From assembly GCA_034408895.1 (NCBI GenBank), contig JAWXCI010000014.1, positions 1 to 63,457 on the forward strand: a stretch of 63,457 bases of DNA, written 5' to 3'. Every line of letters begins with the position of its first letter. The stretch's first letter is position 1. A model generated the notes under the pieces. That model did no database searches. It was not told the origin of the DNA and worked only from the letters and a program-made list of their open reading frames with translations. The position numbers were made by a program, and so were the translations under genes. This document shows, piece after piece, positions 36,161 through 45,285 of the stretch. The stretch comes from UBA4660 sp034408895 (GTDB taxonomy: Bacteria > Bacteroidota > Bacteroidia > Flavobacteriales_D > Sanyastnellaceae).

Positions 36161-37057
36161 ATGATTAAATGCATCCGGTTAACTATTGTTATGGCAGTTT
36201 GTTTTTTTCTGGTCGGCACAACTGCTGCCCAGGAAGAATCTTCTATCCTTCCTCGACACAGAAACGGGACGGTACGCGAGGGGCAAATCTTTATTCACTG
36301 GGGCTACAACAGGGCATACTACAACCAAAGTGATATCCATTTCAAAGGCGATGGTTATGACTTCACCCTTCACGAAGCACGAGCCGATGACATGCCCGAA
36401 GAGTGGAATCCAAAAGTTTATCTAAGCCCGACACAGTTCACTGTACCACAATCCAACTTTAGGGCTGGTTATTATTTCCATGACAACTGGGGAGTGTCAG
36501 CCGGGTGGGATCACATGAAGTACCAGCTCATTCAAACGCAGCTTTTACGGATCAGCGGATACATTGATGAAGAAAAATATTTTGATCCTGAATACACCGG
36601 CACATTTAATAATGATAACATTCTTTACACGCACCGCTTTATGGACTACCACCACAGCGATGGTTTTAATTTCATTCGTGTGGCTCTTGACAGGAGGCAG
36701 CCCATCTGGTCTTCCCTCAACTTGAAACATGAATTGGTGTTCAACGGATCGCTATCGGCAGGTGCCATGATGCCGTGGACCGATTTTACTTTCTTCGGTG
36801 AGAAGCACAGAAACTGGCCGCACTTTGCAGGCTATGGTGCCAGCCTCAACATGGGGATGCGCTTCGAATTTTTCCGTTGGTTCTTCCTGCAGGCCAATGC
36901 ACAAATGGGTTGGTCCAATCTCAAAGACATAATTCTTGAAGAAAGTGCGGCAAGCCGCGCTGAACAGAAGATTACATTCTTTGAAAGAAGTTTTGCCCTT
37001 GGAGGATATATCCCGGTGAAGAAGAAAACGGGAAGGAATGAAGTTGGCAGTAAATAG
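36161..37057 (+). CDS. Secreted or outer-membrane hypothetical protein
   Basis: The protein has 298 residues with a signal peptide (residues 1-23, ending TTAAQ). The mature part is rich in aromatic residues and alternating strands (FIHWGYNRAYYNQSDIHF, ANAQMGWSNLKDIIL), which suggests an outer-membrane beta-barrel of about 8-12 strands. I do not recognise a functional family, although similar proteins are common in Bacteroidota. A second Met at residue 11 (36191) also gives a good signal peptide. It is convergent with the coiled-coil protein gene. Confidence 0.8.
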   Translation: MIKCIRLTIVMAVCFFLVGTTAAQEESSILPRHRNGTVREGQIFIHWGYNRAYYNQSDIHFKGDGYDFTLHEARADDMPEEWNPKVYLSPTQFTVPQSNFRAGYYFHDNWGVSAGWDHMKYQLIQTQLLRISGYIDEEKYFDPEYTGTFNNDNILYTHRFMDYHHSDGFNFIRVALDRRQPIWSSLNLKHELVFNGSLSAGAMMPWTDFTFFGEKHRNWPHFAGYGASLNMGMRFEFFRWFFLQANAQMGWSNLKDIILEESAASRAEQKITFFERSFALGGYIPVKKKTGRNEVGSK

Positions 37058-37080
37058 TTGGCTGCATCTTCTACAATTTC

Positions 37081-37131
37081 GAATTCAGAATTACGAAGTA
37101 CGCAGCACGCGTAATTCGTAATTCCGAATTC
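37081..37131. repeat. AT-rich imperfect palindrome between convergent genes
   Basis: GAATTCAGAATTACGAA (37081-37097) and TTCGTAATTCCGAATTC (37115-37131) are complementary with one mismatch. The 17-nt arms could end transcription from both sides, but no T run follows, so it may instead be a REP-like element. Confidence 0.6.
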
Positions 37132-37141
37132 GTAATTATCA

Positions 37142-38017
37142 CTAACGAAGCGCTAGCTCACTCTGCCCGATCATCATCCCGCCTTCGTAAACATAGACTT
37201 TGTAATTCCCTTTTTTGAGTTCTTCCTGTACGGTGTAGAAAACACATACGTCCTGATCTTCGCGCTGATAGTCTATTTCGCGCGACACACTGTAGAGTTC
37301 GTCTTTTCCATCCACCTGTATGGTGATGCTTCCTTCTTTGTTGGGAAGAACTTTGGCATCAGGCCCCACAATGCGCAAGAATATGTTTTTGCTTCCGGGT
37401 TTTACAATGGAGTTTTTGCGAACAGTGAAACATGATTTAATCATTTCGCTGCGCGAAGCTCTGTCAGTGTCGTCCTGTTTTCCGTTGCTGCGCAATTGGA
37501 TGCCGGTATTAGAAAATGAACTCGCCTGCATCACATTGGCCGTGTTGATTACACCTTCCTGTGTCTTGATAAATTCTTCCTGTTCTTTCACTGTGGCTGT
37601 AGCTTGGTCGGCACGGCCTCTTTCAGTGTCGCGTTCAACCACGAGACGGTCGGCCAGTTGGTTGAGTGAATCAATATCATGAATGTAGCCTTTCATAATT
37701 CCACGAAGTGTTTCCGCTTCTTTCTTCAGTTTGCTCACATCATAATTTTTGTCTTTCACTTTGGAAAGAAGTCCTTCAATTTCGGCACGCTGACTTTCAA
37801 TTGCGGTCAACATGGAATCATTGTCCGTACTCAGGGTGTCGTAACTCATCCTCATTTGTTCAAGGTCCACTGCAAGAGCTTGCCGTTCGGTATCCAGTCC
37901 GGTGTACTCAGCCGAGAGGTAAACCACTTTTTGTTCTGTTGTGTAGTATTTGTAAGCCAGCACACCTACTGCTGCGAGAAGCACCACTATGATGCCGATG
38001 TAAAGTTTGTTATTCAT
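37142..38017 (-). CDS. Membrane-anchored coiled-coil protein
   Basis: The protein has 291 residues. An N-terminal helix (~4-22, LYIGIIVVLLAAVGVLAYKYY) anchors it, and a long coiled coil follows (~28-150, with repeated Leu and Glu and Lys/Arg heptads). The C-terminal ~110 residues form a beta-rich domain (KNIFLRIVGPDAKVL ... GNYKVYVYEGGMMIGQSELAL) that resembles an Ig-like or C2-like fold. The protein probably projects into the periplasm. The family is frequent in Bacteroidota but of unknown role. It lies divergent from the histidine kinase gene, 205 bases apart. Confidence 0.8.
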   Translation of the reverse strand: MNNKLYIGIIVVLLAAVGVLAYKYYTTEQKVVYLSAEYTGLDTERQALAVDLEQMRMSYDTLSTDNDSMLTAIESQRAEIEGLLSKVKDKNYDVSKLKKEAETLRGIMKGYIHDIDSLNQLADRLVVERDTERGRADQATATVKEQEEFIKTQEGVINTANVMQASSFSNTGIQLRSNGKQDDTDRASRSEMIKSCFTVRKNSIVKPGSKNIFLRIVGPDAKVLPNKEGSITIQVDGKDELYSVSREIDYQREDQDVCVFYTVQEELKKGNYKVYVYEGGMMIGQSELALR

Positions 38018-38222
38018 TAGTTTTATTGTATTTAGTTTGAGGCCACGAAATTAAACTTTCCATTTGCTGGTTAACCCCCTGATTTGGCGAATTATTGTTC
38101 AGCTTCTGTTGATAGTTCATGCGACACATAAAATGTTGCATATTCCCCGATGATCTACTAGCAAAGAACATGAACTTTGGCAATGCCCAATCCACAGCCC
38201 GCCTATCTTTCCCCACTACAAC

Positions 38223-39719
38223 ATGAATCTCTACAGCAACAAGCAGCGCTGGAAAATCTTACTTTTCATTGTGGCTATGGCCATTGTGGCCGTTACGCTG
38301 TGGTACAGCAATCACATTGCGGAGAGCATCCGTATTGAAGAGCGCAAGAAAGTGCAGTTGTGGAGCGAGGCGATTAAACAAAGAGCCGATCTGGTGAATT
38401 TCACCGAGCGGCTCTTTGAACAATTGCGCGAAGAAGAACGCAAGCGAGCCGACCTGCTGGTGAAAGGATACAACATAGTGAACGACCCCAGCGACCAGAA
38501 TGATCTCACGTTTGTAACTGATTTTATCTGGAGCAACACCACCATTCCCATACTTATTTACGATGGACTGAACAACCTGATAGGCAGCAGGAATTTACCG
38601 CAAAGACGCGAGAATGACGCGGCATACATTGACTCGCTGTTCCAAGTGATGCAGAAAAAAAATCCCCCCATCGTTTTTGGCGAAGTGGGGCATAGAGTGT
38701 ATTACAACGACAGTTACCTGTTCACGGAATTGCAGGGGAACCTGAATTCGCTCATTAACACATTTATTTCTGAAACAGTAATGAACAGTGCCTCGGCACC
38801 GGTTCTGCTTACGGATAGTACGCAAAAGGTGGTGTTGAAACGCGGGAACCTCGACAGCATTTTTATTGCCACCCCGCAATTGCTTGAACAGAAACTTGCG
38901 CAGATGCGTTCAGAAAATGAACCTATTGCCATTGAGCTTCCCGGGCAGGGACTTAACTATATCTTCTTTGAAGACTCGCTCGTGTTGAAACAACTTGAAA
39001 TGTTTCCTGTATTCCAACTCATCTTGATCGGGGTGTTCCTGCTGGTGAGTTATCTCATTTTTTCCACCTTCCGAAAGGCGGAACAAAACCAGGTGTGGGT
39101 GGGCATGGCAAAGGAAACCGCTCACCAGTTGGGCACTCCTCTAAGTTCGCTCATGGCGTGGTCGAGTCTACTGGAAACACAACTGCCGGACAAAAACACG
39201 CTCGCTGAATTAAACAAAGACATTGATCGGCTCAATACCATCACCGCGCGATTTTCGAAGATCGGGAGTGCACCCGATCTGGTGGAAGAAAATATTTTTG
39301 AGTGTGTGCTCGAAGCATTTGACTACCTGAAGTTGCGGGTCAGCGATCGTGTCCAGTTTTCTATTAATGCACCGGATCGAACGCTCAATGCTCATCTCAA
39401 TAAACCGCTTTTCGGCTGGGTGCTGGAGAATCTTGTGCGTAATGCAGTGGATGCTATGGAAGGTGAAGGAAAACTTTCTGCATCAGTATTCAGGGAATAC
39501 AATCGCGTGGTGGTAGAACTGCACGACACCGGAAAAGGAATAGCCAAAAACAAATGGCGCACCGTTTTCCAACCAGGATTCACTACCAAAAAACGCGGTT
39601 GGGGTCTTGGACTTTCTCTAGCAAAACGCATTATTGAAGGTTATCACGAAGGAAAAATTTTTGTGAAGTGGAGTGATGCCGGCAAGGGCACATTGTTCCG
39701 TATCGAACTTCGCGAATGA
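38223..39719 (+). CDS. Membrane sensor histidine kinase
   Basis: The protein has 498 residues. Helices at ~10-28 and ~262-282 enclose a periplasmic sensing domain of ~230 residues. The HisKA box is AKETAHQLGTPLSSL with phospho-accepting H301, followed by a HATPase domain with N-box ENLVRNAVDAMEG, G1 box HDTGKGI, and G2 box GWGLGLSLAKRI. Signal and partner are unknown: no response-regulator gene is adjacent, so it is an orphan kinase. It stands alone on the plus strand, followed by a universal stress protein gene. Confidence 0.93.
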   Translation: MNLYSNKQRWKILLFIVAMAIVAVTLWYSNHIAESIRIEERKKVQLWSEAIKQRADLVNFTERLFEQLREEERKRADLLVKGYNIVNDPSDQNDLTFVTDFIWSNTTIPILIYDGLNNLIGSRNLPQRRENDAAYIDSLFQVMQKKNPPIVFGEVGHRVYYNDSYLFTELQGNLNSLINTFISETVMNSASAPVLLTDSTQKVVLKRGNLDSIFIATPQLLEQKLAQMRSENEPIAIELPGQGLNYIFFEDSLVLKQLEMFPVFQLILIGVFLLVSYLIFSTFRKAEQNQVWVGMAKETAHQLGTPLSSLMAWSSLLETQLPDKNTLAELNKDIDRLNTITARFSKIGSAPDLVEENIFECVLEAFDYLKLRVSDRVQFSINAPDRTLNAHLNKPLFGWVLENLVRNAVDAMEGEGKLSASVFREYNRVVVELHDTGKGIAKNKWRTVFQPGFTTKKRGWGLGLSLAKRIIEGYHEGKIFVKWSDAGKGTLFRIELRE

Positions 39720-39783
39720 GGTAACATCACCGAACAGTTTTTGACGTTGCTCTAGTCAAGATGCAATGCCGTATTCGTCCATG

Positions 39784-39791
39784 TAGATTTG
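39784..39791 (+). promoter_or_regulatory. Possible -7 box of the universal stress protein gene
   Basis: TAGATTTG fits TAnnTTTG and lies 24 nt before the ATG at 39815. No clear -33 box is present. Confidence 0.35.
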
Positions 39792-39814
39792 CCCACAACA
39801 TTAATTTCTGAACC

Positions 39815-40651
39815 ATGCAATCAACAAAAAGAATTCTAGTACCGACAGACTTTACCAAAGTGGGCGACACTGCGCTTGAACACGGTGTGGTGGTAGCTAA
39901 AGCCATTGGCGGGGAAATACATGTGGTGCATGTGATTGAAAGTAAGAAACAAATTTCGGAAGCACGACTGAAACTGGAAACCCTGAAAACACGAATGCAA
40001 AAAGAACAGGGGTTGAACATTGTAACCATTGTTCGTATAGGAAGCATTTTTGACGACATTGACAAAGTGGCTACAGAAATTGATGCAAGTCTTATCATTA
40101 TGGGAACGCACGGCCTGCGTGGTATGCAGTTTATCACAGGAAGTCGGGCACTAAAAATCGTGACGGAGAGTTCAGTGCCCTTTATCATTTGCCAAGAGCG
40201 GGGCATACGCCCGCATGGTTACCAGAAGTTGGTGGTGCCGCTCGATCTTCATAAGGAAACCAAACAGAAACTTTCCCTTGTAGCTGATGTGGCGCGTTAC
40301 TTCAAATCCAAAGTTCATATTATATCTCCAGGCGAAACGGACGAGTTTCTTAAAAACCAACTGGGGCGCAACATCAACTTCGCAAAGGAGTATTTCGACT
40401 CGCGGGACATCAACTACGATGTGGAAATTACCGAAAGTAAGAGTGATGGATTTATCAAAGCACTTTTGAAATATGCCTCCACGTTGGATGCCGATCTCAT
40501 CTGCATCATGAACTTTTATGACAACAGTTTTATGAGCATTTTCAACCAGAGCTACGAGCAGCAGATCATAACCAATGAAGCTCAGATTCCTGTTCTATGT
40601 CTTAACCCTATTGACACTTATGTTATGGATAGAGGGATTTTTGCTTCATAG
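39815..40651 (+). CDS. Universal stress protein, tandem-domain form
   Basis: The protein has 278 residues, about twice a single UspA. The first domain (1-~145) starts with KRILVPTDFTKVGDTALEH and ends with the ATP-binding type motif GTHGLRGMQFITGSRA (~92-107). The second half (~150-275) repeats the fold (KLVVPLDLHKETKQKL) but lacks a clear Gly-rich loop, so only the first domain is expected to bind ATP. These proteins are cytoplasmic and induced by stress or starvation. It has its own likely promoter and is convergent with the SpoIIE-phosphatase operon. Confidence 0.93.
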   Translation: MQSTKRILVPTDFTKVGDTALEHGVVVAKAIGGEIHVVHVIESKKQISEARLKLETLKTRMQKEQGLNIVTIVRIGSIFDDIDKVATEIDASLIIMGTHGLRGMQFITGSRALKIVTESSVPFIICQERGIRPHGYQKLVVPLDLHKETKQKLSLVADVARYFKSKVHIISPGETDEFLKNQLGRNINFAKEYFDSRDINYDVEITESKSDGFIKALLKYASTLDADLICIMNFYDNSFMSIFNQSYEQQIITNEAQIPVLCLNPIDTYVMDRGIFAS

Positions 40652-40659
40652 AAATTAGG

Positions 40660-40909
40660 GGCAGTGGGCAGGCGGTAGTCACGAGAGCAGTCAGCCGTCA
40701 TCACGCTGCATGTGTAGGAGACAATCAGTAAACGTCCATGATGAGTTCGTCAGTTGGCATTTCCGAATAAGATTGAGTTTTGTAATTGTATCAGATGCGA
40801 TTGCTATGCGTTTTGCTGGTCAATTCACCTCTGCTGACTCGCCACTGCCATCACTGGCCCTGCCCATGCTGACCGCCTACTGCCGACTCTCTCCACTGCC
40901 AACTATATT
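40660..40909. repeat. Degenerate CACTGCC-type repeats in opposite orientation between convergent genes
   Basis: The left part (40660-40700, GGGGCAGTGGGCAGGCGG onward) reads as the reverse complement of motifs that recur on the right (40836-40909: CCACTGCC, CTACTGCCGACT, CCACTGCCAACT). The arms are imperfect. This 250-base region between 40651 and 40903 has no credible gene and may act as a two-way terminator or a degenerate mobile palindrome. Confidence 0.4.
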
Positions 40910-42681
40910 CTGATTCCCATCACAAGAATATCATCCACTTGTTCCAGATCTCCCTGCCAACGATCGAGGGTTTCGGATAAGCGCCACTTCTGTTCGGCCA
41001 TAGGAAGGTGCTGGATGTTCATGATGGTGGTGCGGAATTGCCTTCGCATAAATTTTTTGCCGGACGGCCCCCCGAATTGGTCAGAGTATCCATCACTGAA
41101 TAAATAGAGGCAATCTCCTTTCTGCAATTGAAGCACTTGGTTGGAGAATTCCCTTTCGCCATGAACAAAAGAACCGATGGAATGGGGATCGCTGGCTACT
41201 TTAGTCATTTCGCCATCGCGTACCAGGTAAATGGGATTGTGTGCCCCTGAAAATTCCATCACCAATGTTTCAGGATCAAGGGTGCAAAGCGCCACATCCA
41301 TTCCATCACGAATGGTATCTCCTTCAGCGCGGTTGCGCATTACTTCCGATGCCATGCGGTTGAGGTTGTTTAGGATCTGTGATGGCTTGGTGAAAACCTT
41401 GGTGACCTGGTTCAACACGTTGTGCCCTACCAGACTCATGAATGCTCCAGGTACACCATGACCTGTGCAATCGGCTGCCGCAAAAATTTTCTTTCCTCCC
41501 TGTTGCCTGAACCAATAAAAATCTCCGCTAACTGTAGCCTTTGGTCTAAAGAAAATAAAGCTGTCGGGGAAAAGCTGGTGGATGTATTCATCGCTGGGCA
41601 GCACTGACTCCTGTAGTCTTTGTGCATAACGAATACTGGCTTGCAAATCAGTGTAAAGTGCGGTCACTCTTTCTCTTTGCTGTTCTACCTGGTCTTTTTG
41701 GATCCTGATTTCACGCGTTTGTTCCGCCACTTTTGTTTCCATTTCGTTGCGGTAGGAGGCAAGGTCTTCTCTCATTCGAAGCAACGCCTTGCCCAATTCG
41801 TCATGCTCAGAGAGGGGAGTGAATGAGACGTTGAAATTTCCGGCACCCACCTGTGTCGAAAATTCCTTGGTCTTTTCAAAGTTGGTAACCAGGCGGGAAA
41901 CAGCATCGGCCATGTCGCCAATTTCATCGTTGCCGGCTCTTACCGGATCAGTGGAATAAATGCCCTGGCCAAGATTCACTAGTTTTCTTTTCAGCGAAGT
42001 GACGGGACGAACAATGGAGCGGGCAGTTAAAAATGCGATAAGCATACCACCAATGAGCACCACAATGGCAGTATTCACCAGGAGCAAACGCAGTTTATCA
42101 AAGGCACCGTTCATCTGATTTATTTCAGCCTTCATCACCTGCTGCATTTCAGCTATGAGGGCCTCCAGATTATCCCGCATTATTTTCTGATTCTTGGGAA
42201 TGTCTTCCCCCTCAAGAAAATAAAATTCTGCCACCATTTGGTTTTCTGGAACATAGGACTGGTGATTTGGAAGAAGCCTCCTGACCTCCTTGGTTAAATT
42301 CATCAGGTTTCCCGCTGCATTTTCCACCTCATTCAATCGGACAAGATTTTCCCTGGACCAGTTTTCCGCATAGAAGCGCACAGTAAGTAAGGACTGTGGA
42401 ATAACTTTTTCTGAGAGGTGAATAAGTTCCTGCCGCTCCTGCCATTCATCGTTTCGCTGAATGTGTGTCCACTCGGTGAGCAACCCCATAGTTCGGGTCA
42501 TTTGCTTATCCAGGTTCTCCAGCGCATGGAGTGAGGGAGCATAAATTTCATTGATGCGCTGATTGATTTTCCGGCTTTCCTCCAGTGTGTTATTGGTGAT
42601 GTAGAAAACAAAACCTACTACGGCTATGAACAACCCGAAGCCAAGTCCCAGTTTTCGCGATATGGAAAAGCGCCAATTCAA
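40903..42681 (-). CDS. SpoIIE-type PP2C phosphatase with HAMP and four-helix sensor domain
   Basis: The protein has 592 residues and starts at TTG overlapping the upstream stop (TTGA). The first membrane helix is ~12-28 (LGLGFGLFIAVVGFVFYI), a helical periplasmic sensor of ~170 residues follows, then a second helix (~202-222) and a HAMP domain (~223-275). A coiled-coil linker (EMETKVAEQTREIRIQ) leads to the SpoIIE-type Ser/Thr phosphatase (~390-590), with SGDFYWF, ADCTGHGVPGAFMS, and FSDGYSDQFGG giving the metal-binding Asp residues. It would act on a phosphorylated anti-sigma antagonist or similar protein; no such gene is next to it. It is the third gene of an operon with YfiR-like and TPR proteins. 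Confidence 0.93.
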   Translation of the reverse strand: MNWRFSISRKLGLGFGLFIAVVGFVFYITNNTLEESRKINQRINEIYAPSLHALENLDKQMTRTMGLLTEWTHIQRNDEWQERQELIHLSEKVIPQSLLTVRFYAENWSRENLVRLNEVENAAGNLMNLTKEVRRLLPNHQSYVPENQMVAEFYFLEGEDIPKNQKIMRDNLEALIAEMQQVMKAEINQMNGAFDKLRLLLVNTAIVVLIGGMLIAFLTARSIVRPVTSLKRKLVNLGQGIYSTDPVRAGNDEIGDMADAVSRLVTNFEKTKEFSTQVGAGNFNVSFTPLSEHDELGKALLRMREDLASYRNEMETKVAEQTREIRIQKDQVEQQRERVTALYTDLQASIRYAQRLQESVLPSDEYIHQLFPDSFIFFRPKATVSGDFYWFRQQGGKKIFAAADCTGHGVPGAFMSLVGHNVLNQVTKVFTKPSQILNNLNRMASEVMRNRAEGDTIRDGMDVALCTLDPETLVMEFSGAHNPIYLVRDGEMTKVASDPHSIGSFVHGEREFSNQVLQLQKGDCLYLFSDGYSDQFGGPSGKKFMRRQFRTTIMNIQHLPMAEQKWRLSETLDRWQGDLEQVDDILVMGIRI

Positions 42682-43643
42682 TCTTCGCGTTTATCCTCCT
42701 TCTTATCGGGTGATTTGTTCTGGTCCATTTTGTTGGGAACAAAGAGACCTTCCCTGGACATTCTTTCAAGCTCTTCCTTGTAGAAAAACTGTTGTGCATC
42801 ATCGCTTAGTGCGCGGTAAATAATATACAGCCCCTTTAATGTTTCCTGCCTGTCCGGGCGCTGCCCATGCGCCTTCAGCATGTAAGGCAGCGCATCTGTG
42901 AAGAGTTGAACACATTGATCCTGAATAATAATGAGATCATCTATGGTGGTTTGCGGTCCTATGGTTCTCAAAATGTGTACGCCCTGATTGTAATAGGCCG
43001 TGGCCACATTGTAATTGGCTTCATAGTCCAGCGAGTCCTGTTCCAGGGCTTTTATGTAATAACCAATTGCCTGGTTTATAAAAACAACATTGTCATACAC
43101 ATCCTGGAGGTAGATATTGGCATGAGCTTGTGCCAATGCTTTGTAAAAGGCAATCTGCTTGTCGCGCAGTTCCGCTTCAGTTCGAAACAGGAGGAATATT
43201 CGTTTGAACCCCGCATAAAACATTTCAGGTTCGCGGGAGTTGTGCGTGCTGAAAAGTTCGATGGCCTCCGAGGTATGCTGCCAATAAGAATTGGCAATAT
43301 ATTCCAGCACCAGTTCGCATTGTTCTGCATACACCCCTATGGGGTCGAGGCTTATGCAGCGCTCAATGCACTCCACTGCAATATCCCTGTTGATGGAATT
43401 CTTATCGGCCATATCCACCTGTTTAAAAATCTCCTTGTAGATATAGCCACGCGTGTACCACGCGTAAGGATGTTTAGATTCCTGTTCGGTTTCTACCGCG
43501 CGATCAATCAACTTGCGGGCACCTTCAATATCGGTCTCCCACAATTCAATGGCCTCCACAGTTAATGGAATGTCCCGCTGCGCGAAAGTGTTTACTACCA
43601 ACGCCAGGAATGCGAGTGCGATAAATGTTATTTTCAGTTTCAT
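42678..43643 (-). CDS. Secreted TPR-like repeat protein
   Basis: The start at 43643 (MKLKITFIALAFLALVV, signal peptide to VNTFAQ) overlaps the YfiR gene stop as ATGA, so 321 residues; a start 15 bases upstream is less likely. The mature part is helical with TPR-like patterns (HPYAWYTRGYIYKEIF, DYEANYNVATAYYNQGV). It is predicted to be periplasmic, between a YfiR-like and a SpoIIE-phosphatase gene to which it is coupled. It may scaffold or sense for the phosphatase, which is inference. The C-terminus is strongly charged. Confidence 0.85.
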   Translation of the reverse strand: MKLKITFIALAFLALVVNTFAQRDIPLTVEAIELWETDIEGARKLIDRAVETEQESKHPYAWYTRGYIYKEIFKQVDMADKNSINRDIAVECIERCISLDPIGVYAEQCELVLEYIANSYWQHTSEAIELFSTHNSREPEMFYAGFKRIFLLFRTEAELRDKQIAFYKALAQAHANIYLQDVYDNVVFINQAIGYYIKALEQDSLDYEANYNVATAYYNQGVHILRTIGPQTTIDDLIIIQDQCVQLFTDALPYMLKAHGQRPDRQETLKGLYIIYRALSDDAQQFFYKEELERMSREGLFVPNKMDQNKSPDKKEDKRED

Positions 43644-44170
43644 TGTACTACTGCCCATTGCAGAATTTTAGTTCCCAGGTTGATCCGCCTGTCATCAGCG
43701 GCCTTTTTGTTCAGTTCGTATCGGATGTTGGAGTTCACTTCGCGAAAATTGATGGCCGAGCCCAAGGCAAGCGCTCCATCAAAATGTGTGATGATGAGTG
43801 TGCTTTTTCCCTTGATTTTCTGGATGACCTCGGGCATTTCGTTCTTTTTTGAGCGGTCCACGTAAATGATGTGAAAGACCCGGTCGTCCGTCACCTCCTT
43901 CAACTCAACTATTTCAAGGGTTTGGCTGCCCACGGGTTTCGATCCATAACGCGAGGCCAACTGCTCGTAGAGGCTGCTGTTTCCGTAAATGCCTATAGTG
44001 AATTTCCCTTTCTTGCTGTCCGCTGGCCATTCATTAGAACTGGCAAACTGGTACAGGAAATTCGCCTTGATCATGGCGCGGGTATCATCCTCACTTGGCT
44101 GCTGCTGTTGAGCAGATATCCTGCCTGAAAGGCAAAGCAAGAAGAGACAAATGGTGGATAATTTTGGCAT
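43640..44170 (-). CDS. YfiR-like (DUF4154) periplasmic protein
   Basis: The protein has 176 residues with a signal peptide (1-20, ending ISAQQ). The rest matches the DUF4154/YfiR type: AMIKANFLYQFASSNEWP near the start, FTIGIYGNSSLYEQL in the middle, and GSAINFREVNSNIRYELN at the end. In Pseudomonas and E. coli YfiR represses the diguanylate cyclase YfiN. Here the operon partner with a periplasmic sensor is a SpoIIE-type phosphatase, so the domain may regulate that instead. The Cys residues that redox-control Pseudomonas YfiR are absent from the mature part. Confidence 0.88.
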   Translation of the reverse strand: MPKLSTICLFLLCLSGRISAQQQQPSEDDTRAMIKANFLYQFASSNEWPADSKKGKFTIGIYGNSSLYEQLASRYGSKPVGSQTLEIVELKEVTDDRVFHIIYVDRSKKNEMPEVIQKIKGKSTLIITHFDGALALGSAINFREVNSNIRYELNKKAADDRRINLGTKILQWAVVQ

Positions 44171-44285
44171 TTAAGCGCTCGCTAAAGGCGGTAGGGTGCG
44201 TTGTACCAAAATTACCAGTAAAGGGTTTCAGCAAACCGAATTTTTTTTCGCCCTTGTGCACGAATGTATGTGTAAAAAAAAGCTA

Positions 44286-44312
44286 CCTTGAGCAGGTGGC
44301 CTTTTAGTTGGG
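44286..44312 (-). terminator. Probable terminator behind ferritin
   Basis: On the minus strand AAAGGCCACCT and AAGGTAGCTTT form an imperfect stem with a short loop, followed by a run of eight T. It lies 25-50 bases after the ferritin stop. Confidence 0.5.
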
Positions 44313-44335
44313 AGCGCGGAAATAATTCTTTCGAA

Positions 44336-44848
44336 CTAATGCTTATGACCATCCTGGGGCTCGCCCATGGAAACTAGGTCGCGGTCGAAAAGGTAGAGGC
44401 CACCGTTGTCGTTGCCCACGAGTTTCAGTTTGTCGAGTATATTTCTTGCAAGGGTTTCTTCTTCTATCTGCTCGCTCACGTACCACTGCATAAAATTGTG
44501 GGTGGTGTAATCTTTCTCTTTCAGGCAGATGTCCACCACGGCATTGATTTCTGCTGTAACCTTCACCTCCTGATCGTGCAACGTCTTGAAAACGTTCTGA
44601 AGTGATTTGTACTCACGCGAGGGTTGTTTGAGTTCCGGTATAACGGCCTGACCTCCGCGGTCGTTCACAAACCGGATGAGCTTGAGCATGTGCGTTCGCT
44701 CTTCATCGCTATGCCGGAAGAGGAAGGTGGCAACGCCACTGAAACCGTGAATCTCCGCCCATGATGCCATGGCCAGGTAGTGTTGTGAGCTATCTGCTTC
44801 CACTTTCACCTGGTCGTTCAATGCCTTTTCTACTTTCTTGTTCAACAT
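44336..44848 (-). CDS. Ferritin (bacterial non-haem type)
   Basis: The protein has 170 residues, the normal ferritin length. The ferroxidase site is seen as E17 (KVEADSSQHYL), E50 and H53 (DEERTHML), with further acidic ligands in the later helices (EVKVTAEINAVVD; SEQIEEETLARNIL). It stores iron as a mineral in a 24-mer cage in the cytoplasm. It is a single-gene unit with its own likely promoter and terminator. The C-terminus ends in a His-rich HKH. Confidence 0.97.
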   Translation of the reverse strand: MLNKKVEKALNDQVKVEADSSQHYLAMASWAEIHGFSGVATFLFRHSDEERTHMLKLIRFVNDRGGQAVIPELKQPSREYKSLQNVFKTLHDQEVKVTAEINAVVDICLKEKDYTTHNFMQWYVSEQIEEETLARNILDKLKLVGNDNGGLYLFDRDLVSMGEPQDGHKH

Positions 44849-44873
44849 TATTCTTACGTTTTTTAGTTGGATT

Positions 44874-44901
44874 CAAAAATAGTCATCTCTCAATTTCACA
44901 A
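44874..44901 (-). promoter_or_regulatory. Probable promoter of ferritin
   Basis: On the minus strand TTG (44899-44901), 17 nt, then TATTTTTG (44874-44881). The -7 box lies 25 nt before the ATG at 44848. Confidence 0.5.
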
Positions 44902-45285
44902 TGGAAAGTCCTGCGTTCAGTTTTTGAAATAGCGTTAGGAAGTTATGTCGTGTGAATCTACTGCTGACACTTTCCCCAGGTGGACTCTCTCTGCGACTTA
45001 GCCTGGTCACTCTATTGAACTTCATATCCAGCCGGATTTCCAATCGCGAAATCCACCGGATGCTGCCAGCGTTCAACACGATCTGAAGTGATTTTTTCCT
45101 TCTTCATTTTTCGATGCCATTGAATCAGGTGGAAATGATTCATGCCAAAATTTGGAATCCGGCTTCCGGGGGAAAGCGGAAACCAAACTTTTGTCGCGTC
45201 AAATGAAAAAAGACAATAGTCAAAGAGCAATTGACAAAGGGCAAAAGGCAATCAAAAAAACCAATCAAACAAAAAATCAAACAAT
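44902..45285. other. Intergenic region without a clear gene
   Basis: These 384 bases between ferritin and the next plus-strand gene hold a 79-codon minus-strand frame (45012-45251) with no recognised features. The last 70 bases are A-rich (CAAAGAGCAATTGACAAAG and related short motifs) and probably include the promoter and leader of the gene at 45286, but no TAnnTTTG box is clear. Confidence 0.4.

Noticed and set aside
43431..43475. CCACGCG-type inverted motif in the TPR gene resembling the RsmF repeat
   Set aside because: It encodes a normal TPR stretch (YAWYTRGYIYKE) and the match to the repeat arm is only about 8 bases.
42867..43565. 232-codon plus-strand frame
   Set aside because: It is antisense to the secreted TPR protein, which has a signal peptide and operon coupling.
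45012..45251. 79-codon minus-strand frame
   Set aside because: No start context, no recognised domain and atypical composition; kept only as part of the intergenic description.
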